From Sporosarcina jeotgali (GTDB lineage: Bacteria; Bacillota; Bacilli; Bacillales_A; Planococcaceae), in contig NZ_CP116341.1 in NCBI RefSeq assembly GCF_033304595.1, positions 1,717,001-1,781,000 on the forward strand: 64,000 nucleotides of DNA, read 5' to 3'. The notes beneath the pieces were generated by a model. It made no database searches and was not told where the DNA came from. It saw only the letters and a list, made by a program, of their open reading frames with translations. Position numbers and translations under genes: made by a program. Shown one piece after another: positions 42,457-50,884 of this stretch (positions are counted from its first letter, which is position 1; the number at the start of each line of letters is the position of its first letter).

Positions 42457-42671
42457 AAGAGATTAATCTTGAGCGGAATGTCTTTTAAGTCTTTTATAAA
42501 AAAATATATACTTAAAAGAAACTGCTGTACGCCGATAATTCCTAATATGTTCACCACCGTTACGGAATAGGAACTAACCATATTAATCGCGATAAACAAT
42601 AGTATTAAGAGAACTTGCGTAGCTCTAAATACTTTTCTTATTACCTCTCCCCTCGCTCTATATAAATACAT
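42457..42671 (-). pseudogene. Membrane-protein remnant running into the hairpin repeat
   Basis: ~72 residues of a plausible protein (RKVFRATQVLLILLFIAINM, then VNILGIIGVQQFLLSIYFFI and DLKDIPLK) without its own stop: the frame continues through the repeat and then antisense-like sequence of the next gene. Either the 3' end was lost at the repeat boundary or the start is misread. Ribosome site is unclear. Treated as a truncated gene. Confidence 0.5.
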
Positions 42672-42674
42672 TAC

Positions 42675-42869
42675 GTTGCTCGAATCGGAAGACGGCCGAC
42701 TCAGAAGGGATCAGCGAAAGACGTATCGAAGAACGGCTTTTGCGAATAAAGCGCAGCGAGAAGAAGTACGTCTTTGTAATCGACTTGAGATCCAGCACGG
42801 ATGCCTTCGCTAATTGGTCGGCTCAAGCCACTCCCCATAGAAAACGTTCCGTCTGGAGCGCAAACCAAC
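42675..42869 (-). repeat. Dispersed GC-rich repeat, copy 6 (reverse), with an insert
   Basis: Ends GTTGCTCGAATCGGAAGA and TCTGGAGCGCAAACCAAC match copies 4 and 5. A ~60-nt extra segment follows GGGATCAGCG and is itself bounded by AAAGACGTA and TACGTCTTT, an inverted pair. The repeat is thus interrupted by a smaller foldable piece. Confidence 0.7.
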
Positions 42870-43120
42870 ATTTTGCATACTAAATGGGCTCGTTAGTTGC
42901 AGATACTCACAATTCACTTCTTCTATATTGTACCAAACCGCCTTTAAATTGTCTGAATATAAATAAAGAAAAAAATTAAAAAAGAAGTCGATAGAAATCA
43001 TTTATATTCCCTCCACAAAAAAACACCCAAACCAAGTAATCAATCTGCGTGGTTTGGGGTATCGTGATTTAGTCGGCAAAACATTATATAAAATAATCTA
43101 TCGTTCCATTCATCTTCAAT

Positions 43121-43804
43121 TCATGATTTATTGCGAATCAGTAAATAGTATTGGGCATTTGCACCAATGATCACAGCACCTATCAAAAATATGGCGAACA
43201 ATTGAGATGTACCTGTAAAAACAGAGTAGAATATTAGCAGAAACAGCCCTAAGATGAGTGTGGTATTTAGCGTATTAAACGAACGATAGAGTCCCTCCAG
43301 CATGACATGGCGTTCACCTTCATCAGATGCCGCCAGCAATTTTTTGCCGTAGTCTTTTTCAGAAATAGATGGCAGCTTCCGATCAGGAAAAAACGAATTG
43401 ACCAAACTTGTTACAGCCAGTGAAAGAATAAATGCTGCTGTCCCTATGATTATTGAACTCGTTTCAAGCCAAGTTGCCTGTTCCGTAATAATTGAAATCG
43501 CAACTGAGGCAATTCCAAATACAACACTGGCAATAACAATCATGTTCGTATCACTAAACTTTTTATAGAGCCATATATCCCGCTCATCTTCCGCATCACC
43601 TGATACCGTTGAATTTGCTTTTTTACGCATTTGCAGGATGCTGACTCCTACATACACAAGCAGCAATAATGTTAGTGTTGTTAAAACCACATTCACAGGA
43701 TATGCAATTGTTAAAAAGTTAAAGTTCAGCTGAACGGAAAGCATTAGATACATGCCAATGAACCCCACCACCGCACCAAGTAACCCATACATAACTAACC
43801 TCAT
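43121..43804 (-). CDS. Six-TM membrane protein, DUF3169-like
   Basis: 227 residues with about six TM helices; a cytoplasmic acidic loop GDAEDERDIWLYKKFSDTNM sits between the second and third. Such loops and the genetic pairing with a short XRE regulator fit the DUF3169-type membrane proteins, moderately sure. The start overlaps the regulator stop by 4 nt. Probable role: a membrane factor under control of the adjacent repressor; mechanism unknown. Confidence 0.65.
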   Translation of the reverse strand: MRLVMYGLLGAVVGFIGMYLMLSVQLNFNFLTIAYPVNVVLTTLTLLLLVYVGVSILQMRKKANSTVSGDAEDERDIWLYKKFSDTNMIVIASVVFGIASVAISIITEQATWLETSSIIIGTAAFILSLAVTSLVNSFFPDRKLPSISEKDYGKKLLAASDEGERHVMLEGLYRSFNTLNTTLILGLFLLIFYSVFTGTSQLFAIFLIGAVIIGANAQYYLLIRNKS

Positions 43805-44007
43805 TCGATCTCCTCCTCTTCGAATAGAAAAACACTTTCAATCGCTTCATTAAAAATCCTCGCAATTCGTACAGCAATCAGCAAAGATGGGATGAATTCC
43901 TCCCGCTCGATTAAACTGATCGTCTGCCGCGATACTTTTGCTCGTTTTGCAAGCTCTGTCTGATTCAGTCCATTCCGTGCACGCAATTCTTTCAAACGTG
44001 TTTTCAC
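43801..44007 (-). CDS. Short XRE-family regulator
   Basis: 68-residue stand-alone helix-turn-helix protein: KTRLKELRARNGLNQTELAK, recognition helix VSRQTISLIEREEF, then IPSLLIAVRIARIF. GTG at 44007 is used because GAGGTG lies 6 nt upstream; an ATG six codons earlier contains that site. It is translationally coupled to the membrane protein. A perfect 11-bp inverted repeat 40-67 nt upstream is a likely operator for autoregulation. Confidence 0.88.
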   Translation of the reverse strand: MKTRLKELRARNGLNQTELAKRAKVSRQTISLIEREEFIPSLLIAVRIARIFNEAIESVFLFEEEEIE

Positions 44008-44046
44008 TGACTTCACCTCTTCCATCAAATTGTAACGTATACATTT

Positions 44047-44074
44047 CAATTTGACAATTATATTTGTCAAATTG
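44047..44074. promoter_or_regulatory. Candidate operator of the XRE regulator
   Basis: CAATTTGACAA and TTGTCAAATTG, perfect 11-bp arms with a 6-nt spacer, upstream of the regulator start and containing a TTGACA. Confidence 0.65.
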
Positions 44075-44150
44075 ACTATTTTGTTTTTCAATTTATGTCA
44101 TAAATATAAAGTTTATATTTTCTAAAGGAGCGTTTATACTTCAAGAAACA

Positions 44151-44190
44151 CAAAAAGGCAACTCACCTCTATGGGCCAGTTACCTTTTTG
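44151..44190. terminator. Terminator downstream of the RND pump gene
   Basis: CAAAAAGGCAACT pairs with AGTTACCTTTTTG around a 14-nt loop, 26 nt after the pump stop codon. Confidence 0.8.
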
Positions 44191-44215
44191 TAGATAGTGA
44201 TTAAACTAAAGTACT

Positions 44216-47200
44216 TTAATCCCTAAAGTTATCTTTTACTTTTCTCTTACGCGGTTTCATGAACGTTTCATAAACAATTGGAACAATAACAAGTGTCAAT
44301 AGTGTTGAACTGGTCAGACCACCGATAACTGTTACACCGAGGCCTTTAGAAATCAGTCCGCCACCGCCGCCTTCAACACCAAGTGCTAATGGGATAAGCG
44401 CACCGATTGTAGCGAGAGCTGTCATTAAGATTGGACGAAGACGAGTGGATCCCGCTTCCAAAAGGGCTTCACGTGTTGAAAGGCCTTCCTTCTCTTGATG
44501 GATTACTCGGTCGATCAAAACAATCGCGTTCGTTACAACAATACCAATCAGCATCAATGCACCAATCATAGCGGATACATTTATTGGCTCACCGGAAATC
44601 CAAAGCGCCACTAAACTGCCGATGATTGTGAATGGCAGTGAGAACAAAATCGCAAGTGGTGCTAATGCGCCGCCAAATGTCACTACAAGGACAAAGTAAA
44701 CAATCGCTACTGCTGCTAGCATAGCAAGCCCCAACTGGGAGAATGACTCATTGATTTGTTCTGTGACACCTCCGAAGTCCACTTTCACTCCGTTCGGCAA
44801 GTCCAGGTCACTGATTTTCTTTTCTACTGAACTTGAAATCGCTGCGACATCTTTACTTGTCACATCAGCCGTAAGGGAGGCATACATTTTGCCATCTCTT
44901 CGCTGGATTGTGTCTGGTGTTTTACCTTCTTCGACATCCATTACATCTCCAAGTTTAACAGGGATGCCTAGCGGTGATTGAATGACCTTGTTTTTCAACT
45001 CATCGATATTTTTATACTGATCTTCTTTCACTTCGATATATACATTTAACTCTTTTCCATCTTGTTTTACCGTAGTGATTGCAGGCGCTTCACCAGGAGT
45101 CATAAGATTCATGCCAACTTGTGCTGCGGTCAATCCCAAGCTGCTCAATTTTTCCTGATTTGCGACAAGCTTGTATTGGTCATATGCTTCTGTAAGGCTG
45201 GACTCTGCTTTTTCCAAATCCTTGTTGTCTTCTAAAATAGGCAAGATCTGGTCCGTTGCTTTCTCGATATCTTCCTTATTATCCCCATAGACGTATAATT
45301 GTAAGCCGCTGCCGCCCATGCCGCTAAAGTCCATACTCTTCCACTCGCCTTGGGCATTGTCTTTATTTAGCTTGTCAATGACTTTAGATGTTTCATCACC
45401 GAAGTTTTTAAAGTCTTTATCGTACTCAATGAAGAACAGCGCAGAATTACTTCCGCCCATTCCCATCATAGCATCCATAGGGCTGCCGCCGCCTAACGAG
45501 TACTGATAAGTCGTAACACCTTCATGTTTACTTAAATAATTCTCTGCATCCATCGTAATTTTTTCTACATCTTCTCTTGTTTGGCCCGCTTCCGGACTAT
45601 AAGTAGCCATGATCATTTTTTCTTCTTCATCAGGCAAGAAGCTAACGCCTATTAATGGAACTAAGAAGAAACTTAGAACAAGGATGACTACAGATCCTCC
45701 GAAGGTAATCAGCTTATGATTCAATGTCCATTCCAGAACATGAATATATGCGTTTGCCAGCTTCCCTGGTTTTTCTTTTTCCGCTTTAACTTCTTTTGTT
45801 CCAACTAGACTCAATTGCTTTTTATACAACGAATGAGCAAGCATTGGAACAATGGTCACAGCCACAACTAATGAAGCTGCGAGTGCAAATGCGACCGCTA
45901 ATGCAAACGGCAGGAACATCTGTCCAACCATGCCGCCAACTAACCCGATTGGCAAGAATACGGCGATTGTCACGATTGTAGATGAGAAGATTGGGATAAA
46001 CATTTGACGCGTCGCTTCGCGTATTAACTCTTTACCGCGTAATTGTTCTCCTGGCAGTGCCATACGTCGATAGATATTTTCCATAACGACGATTGAGTCA
46101 TCGATTACGCGACCAATCGCAACCGTCAAAGCCCCTAGTGTTAACAGGTTTAACGTAATATCCATCTGATGTAATAGGAATATTGCCATCAATAAAGACA
46201 ATGGAATGGAAATGATGGAAATCAGGGTTGTTTTAATACTTCTCAAGAACAATAAGATAATCAATACTGCAAAAATGATCCCGAACAATGCTTTACTAAG
46301 CATCGTACTTACTGCACTTTCGATTGGCTCCCCTTGGTCCAGCGTAGTAATGATTTTTAAATCCAAGTCTTTTTCAAAAGCAGAAATTTTATCTTTCACA
46401 TCGTTGACCACTTCGACAGTATTGCCGTCAGCTGCTTTTACAATTTGAATCCCGATGGAGTCTTCCCCGTTCGTTCTAGAAATCGATTCAGCTTCACTTA
46501 CTACTTTAATATCAGCTAAATCTCCTAATTGAACAGAAGAAATTTCTGCCGGAGTTTGTGCTTGTGGATTCCCTTGCTGTGTTTGTGCACCTGGATTCCC
46601 TTGTTGCGCTTGACTCATTTCACCTGCTTGAGCCGGCATGGCAGGAATCTTTAATTTTTTCAAATCGTCCACACTGGCGATATTTCCGTCAATGATCAGA
46701 TTCTTCACTTTGCCATCAAAATCAGTTAAACCTAACGGGAATGTAATATCTGATCCTTGTATGATTTGCTGAATTGTATCTTGTGATAATCCGTATTTCT
46801 TTAACTCTTCATCCTTAAAGTCAATAGTAACTTTTTTCAATTGCTGCCCAGTAATTTGGACATCTGCTACTCCCTCGATACCTTCTAATTCAGAAAGGAC
46901 GTCTTTTTCGACTACTGTCGTCATTTCTTCTGCAGTCCGTTTGTTATCACTTACACTCAATGTTAGAACCGGGAGTGCATCGAAACTCAGTCGTGAAACT
47001 TGTGGTTCTATAACACCATCTGGTAACGAAAGAGACGTCAAGGCTTCTTTTATTTCCTCAGTCGCTTTATCCATATCTGTATCGAAATCAAATTGAACTT
47101 GAATAGAGGATGCATTAGCTAAAGAAGAAGAGCTAACCAGTTCTACACCATTCAAGTTTTGAATCCGTTGCTCAATTGGAACCGTAACTTTTTCCGCGAC

Positions 47201-47386
47201 CTCATCTGGAGCTGCCCCTGGATAGGTAGTCAGAACGGTTACATTTGGTAACGTAATCGTCGGCATCGTTTCCTGTTTCATATTGAAACCGGAATACAAT
47301 CCAGCAACTACAACCATAATTGTCAGTATCCACACTGCGAACTTATTGTTCAGTGCGAAATTGGTGATTTTCTTCAACTCATACAC
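44216..47386 (-). CDS. swrC: RND efflux pump, SwrC/YerP-like
   Basis: 1056-residue inner-membrane proton-driven exporter with 12 TM helices and two large outside loops. N-terminal FALNNKFAVWILTIMVVVAG, the family TLPNVTVLTTYPGAAPDEVA, TM4 core GRVIDDSIVVMENIYRRMA (proton-relay aspartates) and the C-terminal repeat IVVTNAIVLIDRV are all visible. A Gln/Pro-rich stretch (QAQQGNPGAQTQQGNPQAQT) in the first loop is typical of Bacillus SwrC-type pumps, which confer surfactin tolerance. Divergent from a TetR gene with four operator-like motifs between, so drug-inducible expression is likely. Confidence 0.93.
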   Translation of the reverse strand: MYELKKITNFALNNKFAVWILTIMVVVAGLYSGFNMKQETMPTITLPNVTVLTTYPGAAPDEVAEKVTVPIEQRIQNLNGVELVSSSSLANASSIQVQFDFDTDMDKATEEIKEALTSLSLPDGVIEPQVSRLSFDALPVLTLSVSDNKRTAEEMTTVVEKDVLSELEGIEGVADVQITGQQLKKVTIDFKDEELKKYGLSQDTIQQIIQGSDITFPLGLTDFDGKVKNLIIDGNIASVDDLKKLKIPAMPAQAGEMSQAQQGNPGAQTQQGNPQAQTPAEISSVQLGDLADIKVVSEAESISRTNGEDSIGIQIVKAADGNTVEVVNDVKDKISAFEKDLDLKIITTLDQGEPIESAVSTMLSKALFGIIFAVLIILLFLRSIKTTLISIISIPLSLLMAIFLLHQMDITLNLLTLGALTVAIGRVIDDSIVVMENIYRRMALPGEQLRGKELIREATRQMFIPIFSSTIVTIAVFLPIGLVGGMVGQMFLPFALAVAFALAASLVVAVTIVPMLAHSLYKKQLSLVGTKEVKAEKEKPGKLANAYIHVLEWTLNHKLITFGGSVVILVLSFFLVPLIGVSFLPDEEEKMIMATYSPEAGQTREDVEKITMDAENYLSKHEGVTTYQYSLGGGSPMDAMMGMGGSNSALFFIEYDKDFKNFGDETSKVIDKLNKDNAQGEWKSMDFSGMGGSGLQLYVYGDNKEDIEKATDQILPILEDNKDLEKAESSLTEAYDQYKLVANQEKLSSLGLTAAQVGMNLMTPGEAPAITTVKQDGKELNVYIEVKEDQYKNIDELKNKVIQSPLGIPVKLGDVMDVEEGKTPDTIQRRDGKMYASLTADVTSKDVAAISSSVEKKISDLDLPNGVKVDFGGVTEQINESFSQLGLAMLAAVAIVYFVLVVTFGGALAPLAILFSLPFTIIGSLVALWISGEPINVSAMIGALMLIGIVVTNAIVLIDRVIHQEKEGLSTREALLEAGSTRLRPILMTALATIGALIPLALGVEGGGGGLISKGLGVTVIGGLTSSTLLTLVIVPIVYETFMKPRKRKVKDNFRD

Positions 47387-47414
47387 TCCCCGTATTGATG
47401 ATTCTTTCTCTCAT

Positions 47415-47601
47415 TGACCATGCAGTCACGATGTACTAAACTATAAATGACCAGTCAGTCAAATGCAAGATTTAATGCATTCCAGTCTAGCTTCTATATT
47501 GTAAGAATGATAATTACAATCGGAATGACTACTTGGTCATGCGTACCAGCAATTACAAATGCTACTCACCCTTATGTTGACAATATGTGACTGCTTGGTA
47601 A
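47415..47601. promoter_or_regulatory. Four operator-like 14-mers between swrC and tetR
   Basis: TGACCATGCAGTCA (47415-47428), TGACCAGTCAGTCA (47448-47461), and on the opposite strand TGACCAAGTAGTCA (47526-47539) and TTACCAAGCAGTCA (47588-47601). All fit TGACCANNNAGTCA, the last with one mismatch. They fill the divergent promoter region and are presumably bound by the adjacent TetR. Confidence 0.75.
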
Positions 47602-47648
47602 ACTGAATGGTAATACATAAAAATATGCACGATGAAAAGGTGAGACTG

Positions 47649-48533
47649 ATGAAAGCACGAAAACAAAAAGAAATCATTGAGTCAGCCATCAAATTATTTG
47701 CAGAAAATGGCTTTACGAATACATCCATTCAGGAGATTGTAAATGATTGCGGCATTTCTAAAGGTGCATTCTACAATTACTTTCCTTCCAAAGAAGCGCT
47801 GCACATCGCCATTTTTGAATATTACTTCGAACAGATGAGAACCAGAACTCACGAAATCGATAACGAACAGTTACCTCCCCGTGAAAAACTTACAAAACTG
47901 TTAAGCGTTCCATTTGAACAACTGACGCAGCAGAAGGACTTTTTCATGGTGTATATGCGCGAACAAAGCTTTTCGATCAATAAAGAACTCCGACAGGTTA
48001 TGGAAAAAACCCAATTCGAAATGCTGGCTTGGTATCAAAATAACTTGAAAGAAGTTTACGGAGAGAAAATCGCTGACTATACCGGTGATATTATAATGTT
48101 AATTGAAGGAATTAGAAGCAGTTATTTAGTAGCCATCCTAATTCAAGATTTACAGATTGATGCAGCGCTAGTACCGACTTTCATTATGAATCGCATTGAC
48201 GATATGGTTGACTCTTTTGAAAAAGGAGAAGAGCCCATCATGAAACGAAATTTATTGAACATTTTCACCCAAAATTCATTGGACACGTTATCTATCAGCG
48301 AAAAAGTGTCGTCGTTACTTGAAGACATGCACGAACAGCTTGAAGTCATGAATTTTAGTGATGAACAAAAGGAGGGACTGACGGGGGTCATCGACTTCCT
48401 AAATCGCGAGCTTGAAAAACCTGCGATTGAAAAATATACGTTCCAGGGGATGCTTGCTAATTTAAAAACGGTTAAAGAATTTGATATCTATCGAGAAAAA
48501 ATCGCTAACTTGTTAGGACTTCAACTTTTATAA
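47649..48533 (+). CDS. TetR-family regulator of the RND pump
   Basis: 294 residues, long for the family. N-terminal DNA-binding domain: IIESAIKLFAENGFTNTSIQEI with recognition helix CGISKGAFYNYFPSKEAL. The C-terminal ~230 residues form the ligand and dimer part, with an extra helical extension (SISEKVSSLLEDMHEQLEVM). ATG at 47649 with AAAGGTGAG upstream, preferred over an ATG 14 codons earlier. Likely represses swrC and itself from the four intergenic sites. Confidence 0.92.
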   Translation: MKARKQKEIIESAIKLFAENGFTNTSIQEIVNDCGISKGAFYNYFPSKEALHIAIFEYYFEQMRTRTHEIDNEQLPPREKLTKLLSVPFEQLTQQKDFFMVYMREQSFSINKELRQVMEKTQFEMLAWYQNNLKEVYGEKIADYTGDIIMLIEGIRSSYLVAILIQDLQIDAALVPTFIMNRIDDMVDSFEKGEEPIMKRNLLNIFTQNSLDTLSISEKVSSLLEDMHEQLEVMNFSDEQKEGLTGVIDFLNRELEKPAIEKYTFQGMLANLKTVKEFDIYREKIANLLGLQLL

Positions 48534-48601
48534 CACTTGTAAAATCGCACTTGGTTTACATCCAGTTCCCCACTTTATTCAAAATTAGTAATCAGCAGCA
48601 A

Positions 48602-48649
48602 CAAAAGCCGCCAGCCCTCCGTTATTTAAAGGAGGCTGGCGGCTTTTGT
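48602..48649. terminator. Bidirectional terminator
   Basis: CAAAAGCCGCCAGCC and GGCTGGCGGCTTTTG with CTCC/GGAG extension form a very stable stem between the convergent tetR and monooxygenase genes. Confidence 0.9.
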
Positions 48650-48697
48650 TATTTAGCAACTCACTTATTACGAATCTGCCAAAAGAATAGCAGGAAG

Positions 48698-49711
48698 TTA
48701 ATCCATCATATCTGCAATGATTTCAAACGAACGCAAGCGATCCTTTTGGTGGAATACAGGCGAACTGATAATGAATTCATTCGCTTTTGTCTGATTCAAA
48801 AATGCTTCCAGTTTACGTTTCACCGTTTCAGGACTTCCAACAATTGTTGCTGGTGAATCGAGCATATTGGCAGCTGAAACTTTTTCACTTGGTGACCACA
48901 CCGCGTCCGGATCATCTAAAGGCGGCTTGAATTGTGTCGGCATGCCACGGTGAAGACTTAAGAATTGCTGTTGGAAAGAAGTTGCAAGCCATAGAGCTCG
49001 CTCGTCTGTATCAGCTGCAACAATACTGACTCCTAACATCGCATATGGATCTTGAAGATGCTTCGACGGTTTGAAGTTCTGATGATACAGCTGTAATGCC
49101 TGCATCACATAAGCAGGTGCAAAGTGGCTGGCGAACGAAAAAGGCAAACCTTGCTGCGCAGCAAGCTGAGCGCTAAAGCCTGATGAACCAAGCAGCCAAA
49201 TCGGAATGTCTTGACCTTCACCTGGAAATGCACGGACACGGGCATTTGGCTGCGGATCGAAATACGAACGCAACTCCTCCACTTGCTGCGGGAAGTCTTC
49301 CCCGCTGCTATGCAATGTCCGTCGAAGCGCATATGCTGTTGCCTGGTCACTTCCCGGTGCTCGGCCCAGCCCTAAGTCAATGCGTCCAGGGTAAAGTGCG
49401 TCAAGTGTTCCGAACTGTTCAGCAATCACGAGCGGTGCATGGTTTGGCAGCATAACGCCACCCGAGCCAACTCGCATACGCTCTGTTGCTCCGGCAATAT
49501 GACCAATCAAAACAGACGTCGCAGAGCTGCCTACACCCGGCATATTGTGATGCTCTGCCAGCCAGTAACGATTGAAACCTAAACCTTCGGCGTGCTGTGC
49601 CAGTTCCACACTATTTTTAAAAGTCTCAGTAGGACTCCCGCCTTCGTTGATGGGCGCGAGATCTAATACGGATAATGGTATTCCATTGAATGTTTTTGTT
49701 GTTAAAGTCAA
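48698..49711 (-). CDS. Luciferase-like flavin monooxygenase
   Basis: ~337 residues, single-domain LLM-class flavin-dependent oxidoreductase. [10 protein letters not shown] near the start, [46 protein letters not shown] and [13 protein letters not shown] are the family blocks. Related Bacillus proteins (YwcH/YtmO type) are not tied to a defined substrate. TTG at 49711 lies 8 nt after AAGGAG; the GTG three codons upstream overlaps it. Confidence 0.88.
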   Translation of the reverse strand: MTLTTKTFNGIPLSVLDLAPINEGGSPTETFKNSVELAQHAEGLGFNRYWLAEHHNMPGVGSSATSVLIGHIAGATERMRVGSGGVMLPNHAPLVIAEQFGTLDALYPGRIDLGLGRAPGSDQATAYALRRTLHSSGEDFPQQVEELRSYFDPQPNARVRAFPGEGQDIPIWLLGSSGFSAQLAAQQGLPFSFASHFAPAYVMQALQLYHQNFKPSKHLQDPYAMLGVSIVAADTDERALWLATSFQQQFLSLHRGMPTQFKPPLDDPDAVWSPSEKVSAANMLDSPATIVGSPETVKRKLEAFLNQTKANEFIISSPVFHQKDRLRSFEIIADMMD

Positions 49712-49739
49712 TTTCAACACTCCTTATCGCTTGTTTTAT

Positions 49740-50040
49740 GAATTCGCTCACAAGCTTACTTTTAGTAACCTATGGTTAAAATTACTATAGTCAAGGCTGG
49801 AAATCAACTTTATTGTTCCATACAACAGACAAGTGTATTTCAAAAAGTGATCTGCCTGCTTAATTCCGAGAAATTTAAATGTTCATCGAAACTGCCGCTT
49901 TTCAAATTCGGGATATTCGTTAGAAACTGCGGGATTAGTTACCAGCAATTTTAATGGATTCCAAGGGCATAATACTTCATATATAAAGAAAAATTGTTGA
50001 ATATCTTTTTTAAGAACCGGAATAATAATAATTTCATTAA
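49740..50040. other. Gap of ~300 nt without a gene
   Basis: AT-rich leader upstream of rpmJ. I see no coding frame with a ribosome site, no terminator, and no convincing Zur-type palindrome. Confidence 0.4.
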
Positions 50041-50055
50041 AAGGAGTTGAATTAT

Positions 50056-50169
50056 ATGAAAGTACGTCCTTCAGTTAAACCGATTTGTGAAAAGTGCAAG
50101 ATAATTCGAAGACGAGGAAAAGTGATGGTCATCTGTGAAAATCAGAAACATAAACAAAGACAAGGATAA
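50056..50169 (+). CDS. rpmJ: Ribosomal protein L36, stand-alone copy
   Basis: 37-residue large-subunit protein: [19 protein letters not shown] followed by [18 protein letters not shown]. The zinc ligands C11, C14, C27 and H32 are all present, so this is the zinc-binding (C+) type. AAGGAG lies 9 nt before the ATG. Bacterial rpmJ usually sits in the spc/alpha ribosomal operon between infA and rpsM; here it stands alone between a monooxygenase and an AhpD-like gene, so it is probably a second copy. Confidence 0.95.
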   Translation: MKVRPSVKPICEKCKIIRRRGKVMVICENQKHKQRQG

Positions 50170-50320
50170 TGCATCAGACTAATCAACTGAAATCGGCATA
50201 TCAGGACAAATAAACCTTTTGGTTCAGCCAGATTTCATGAATATCCCGGTTTAAATTAGAGATCTCTATTATCCCTTCAAGGTATAATGGCAGTATCTTA
50301 GATAAAAGGGGTTTTGCGCA

Positions 50321-50764
50321 ATGGAACCAAGAGTTTCTCATTTTGACCAAGCACCGGACGGCATGTCAATTATGTTAGAAATGGAGAAGTATATTAAAAC
50401 CACAGCAATCGAACAAAGTTTGCAGGAGCTCATCAAAATTCGAGCTTCCCAAATTAACGGATGTGCGTACTGTTTAAATATGCATACTGCCGATGCTCGT
50501 AAAATCGGCGAAGCTGAACAAAGGATATCTTGTATTAGCGCATGGGATGACTGCGATTTTTACACAGAATCTGAAAGGGCAGCGTTAGAACTAACAGAAC
50601 ATGTGACGCTAGTCTCTGCTAAACGCGTTCCAGATGACCTTTACAAAAAAGTACGATTACATTTTAATGAAAAACAATATGTTGATTTGATTCTAATTAT
50701 CAACCAGATTAACAATTGGAATCGAATTTCTATCGCAATGGGAATTCGTTCATCCGAAAAATAA
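50321..50764 (+). CDS. AhpD-like/carboxymuconolactone decarboxylase-family protein
   Basis: 147-residue all-helical protein with the redox pair in ASQINGCAYCLNMHTADARKIG (C-A-Y-C, with the family's downstream His). Such proteins act as alkylhydroperoxidase-type peroxide reducers or are of unknown role; the CxxC and His support thiol peroxidase chemistry. ATG with AAAAGGGG upstream. Monocistronic with its own terminator. Confidence 0.88.
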   Translation: MEPRVSHFDQAPDGMSIMLEMEKYIKTTAIEQSLQELIKIRASQINGCAYCLNMHTADARKIGEAEQRISCISAWDDCDFYTESERAALELTEHVTLVSAKRVPDDLYKKVRLHFNEKQYVDLILIINQINNWNRISIAMGIRSSEK

Positions 50765-50770
50765 TTCTAC

Positions 50771-50800
50771 AAATCGAGCAAAGTTACTGCTCGATTTTTT
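50771..50800 (+). terminator. Terminator of the AhpD-like gene
   Basis: AAATCGAGCA and TGCTCGATTT with TTTTTT following. Confidence 0.88.
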
Positions 50801-50884
50801 CATGAAAATTCACTGTATTTGTGCTTCTAAGTCAAGATTATCAGCAACTTCGGCAATTCTCTCCAGTCAGTATCCTGAATCTTC

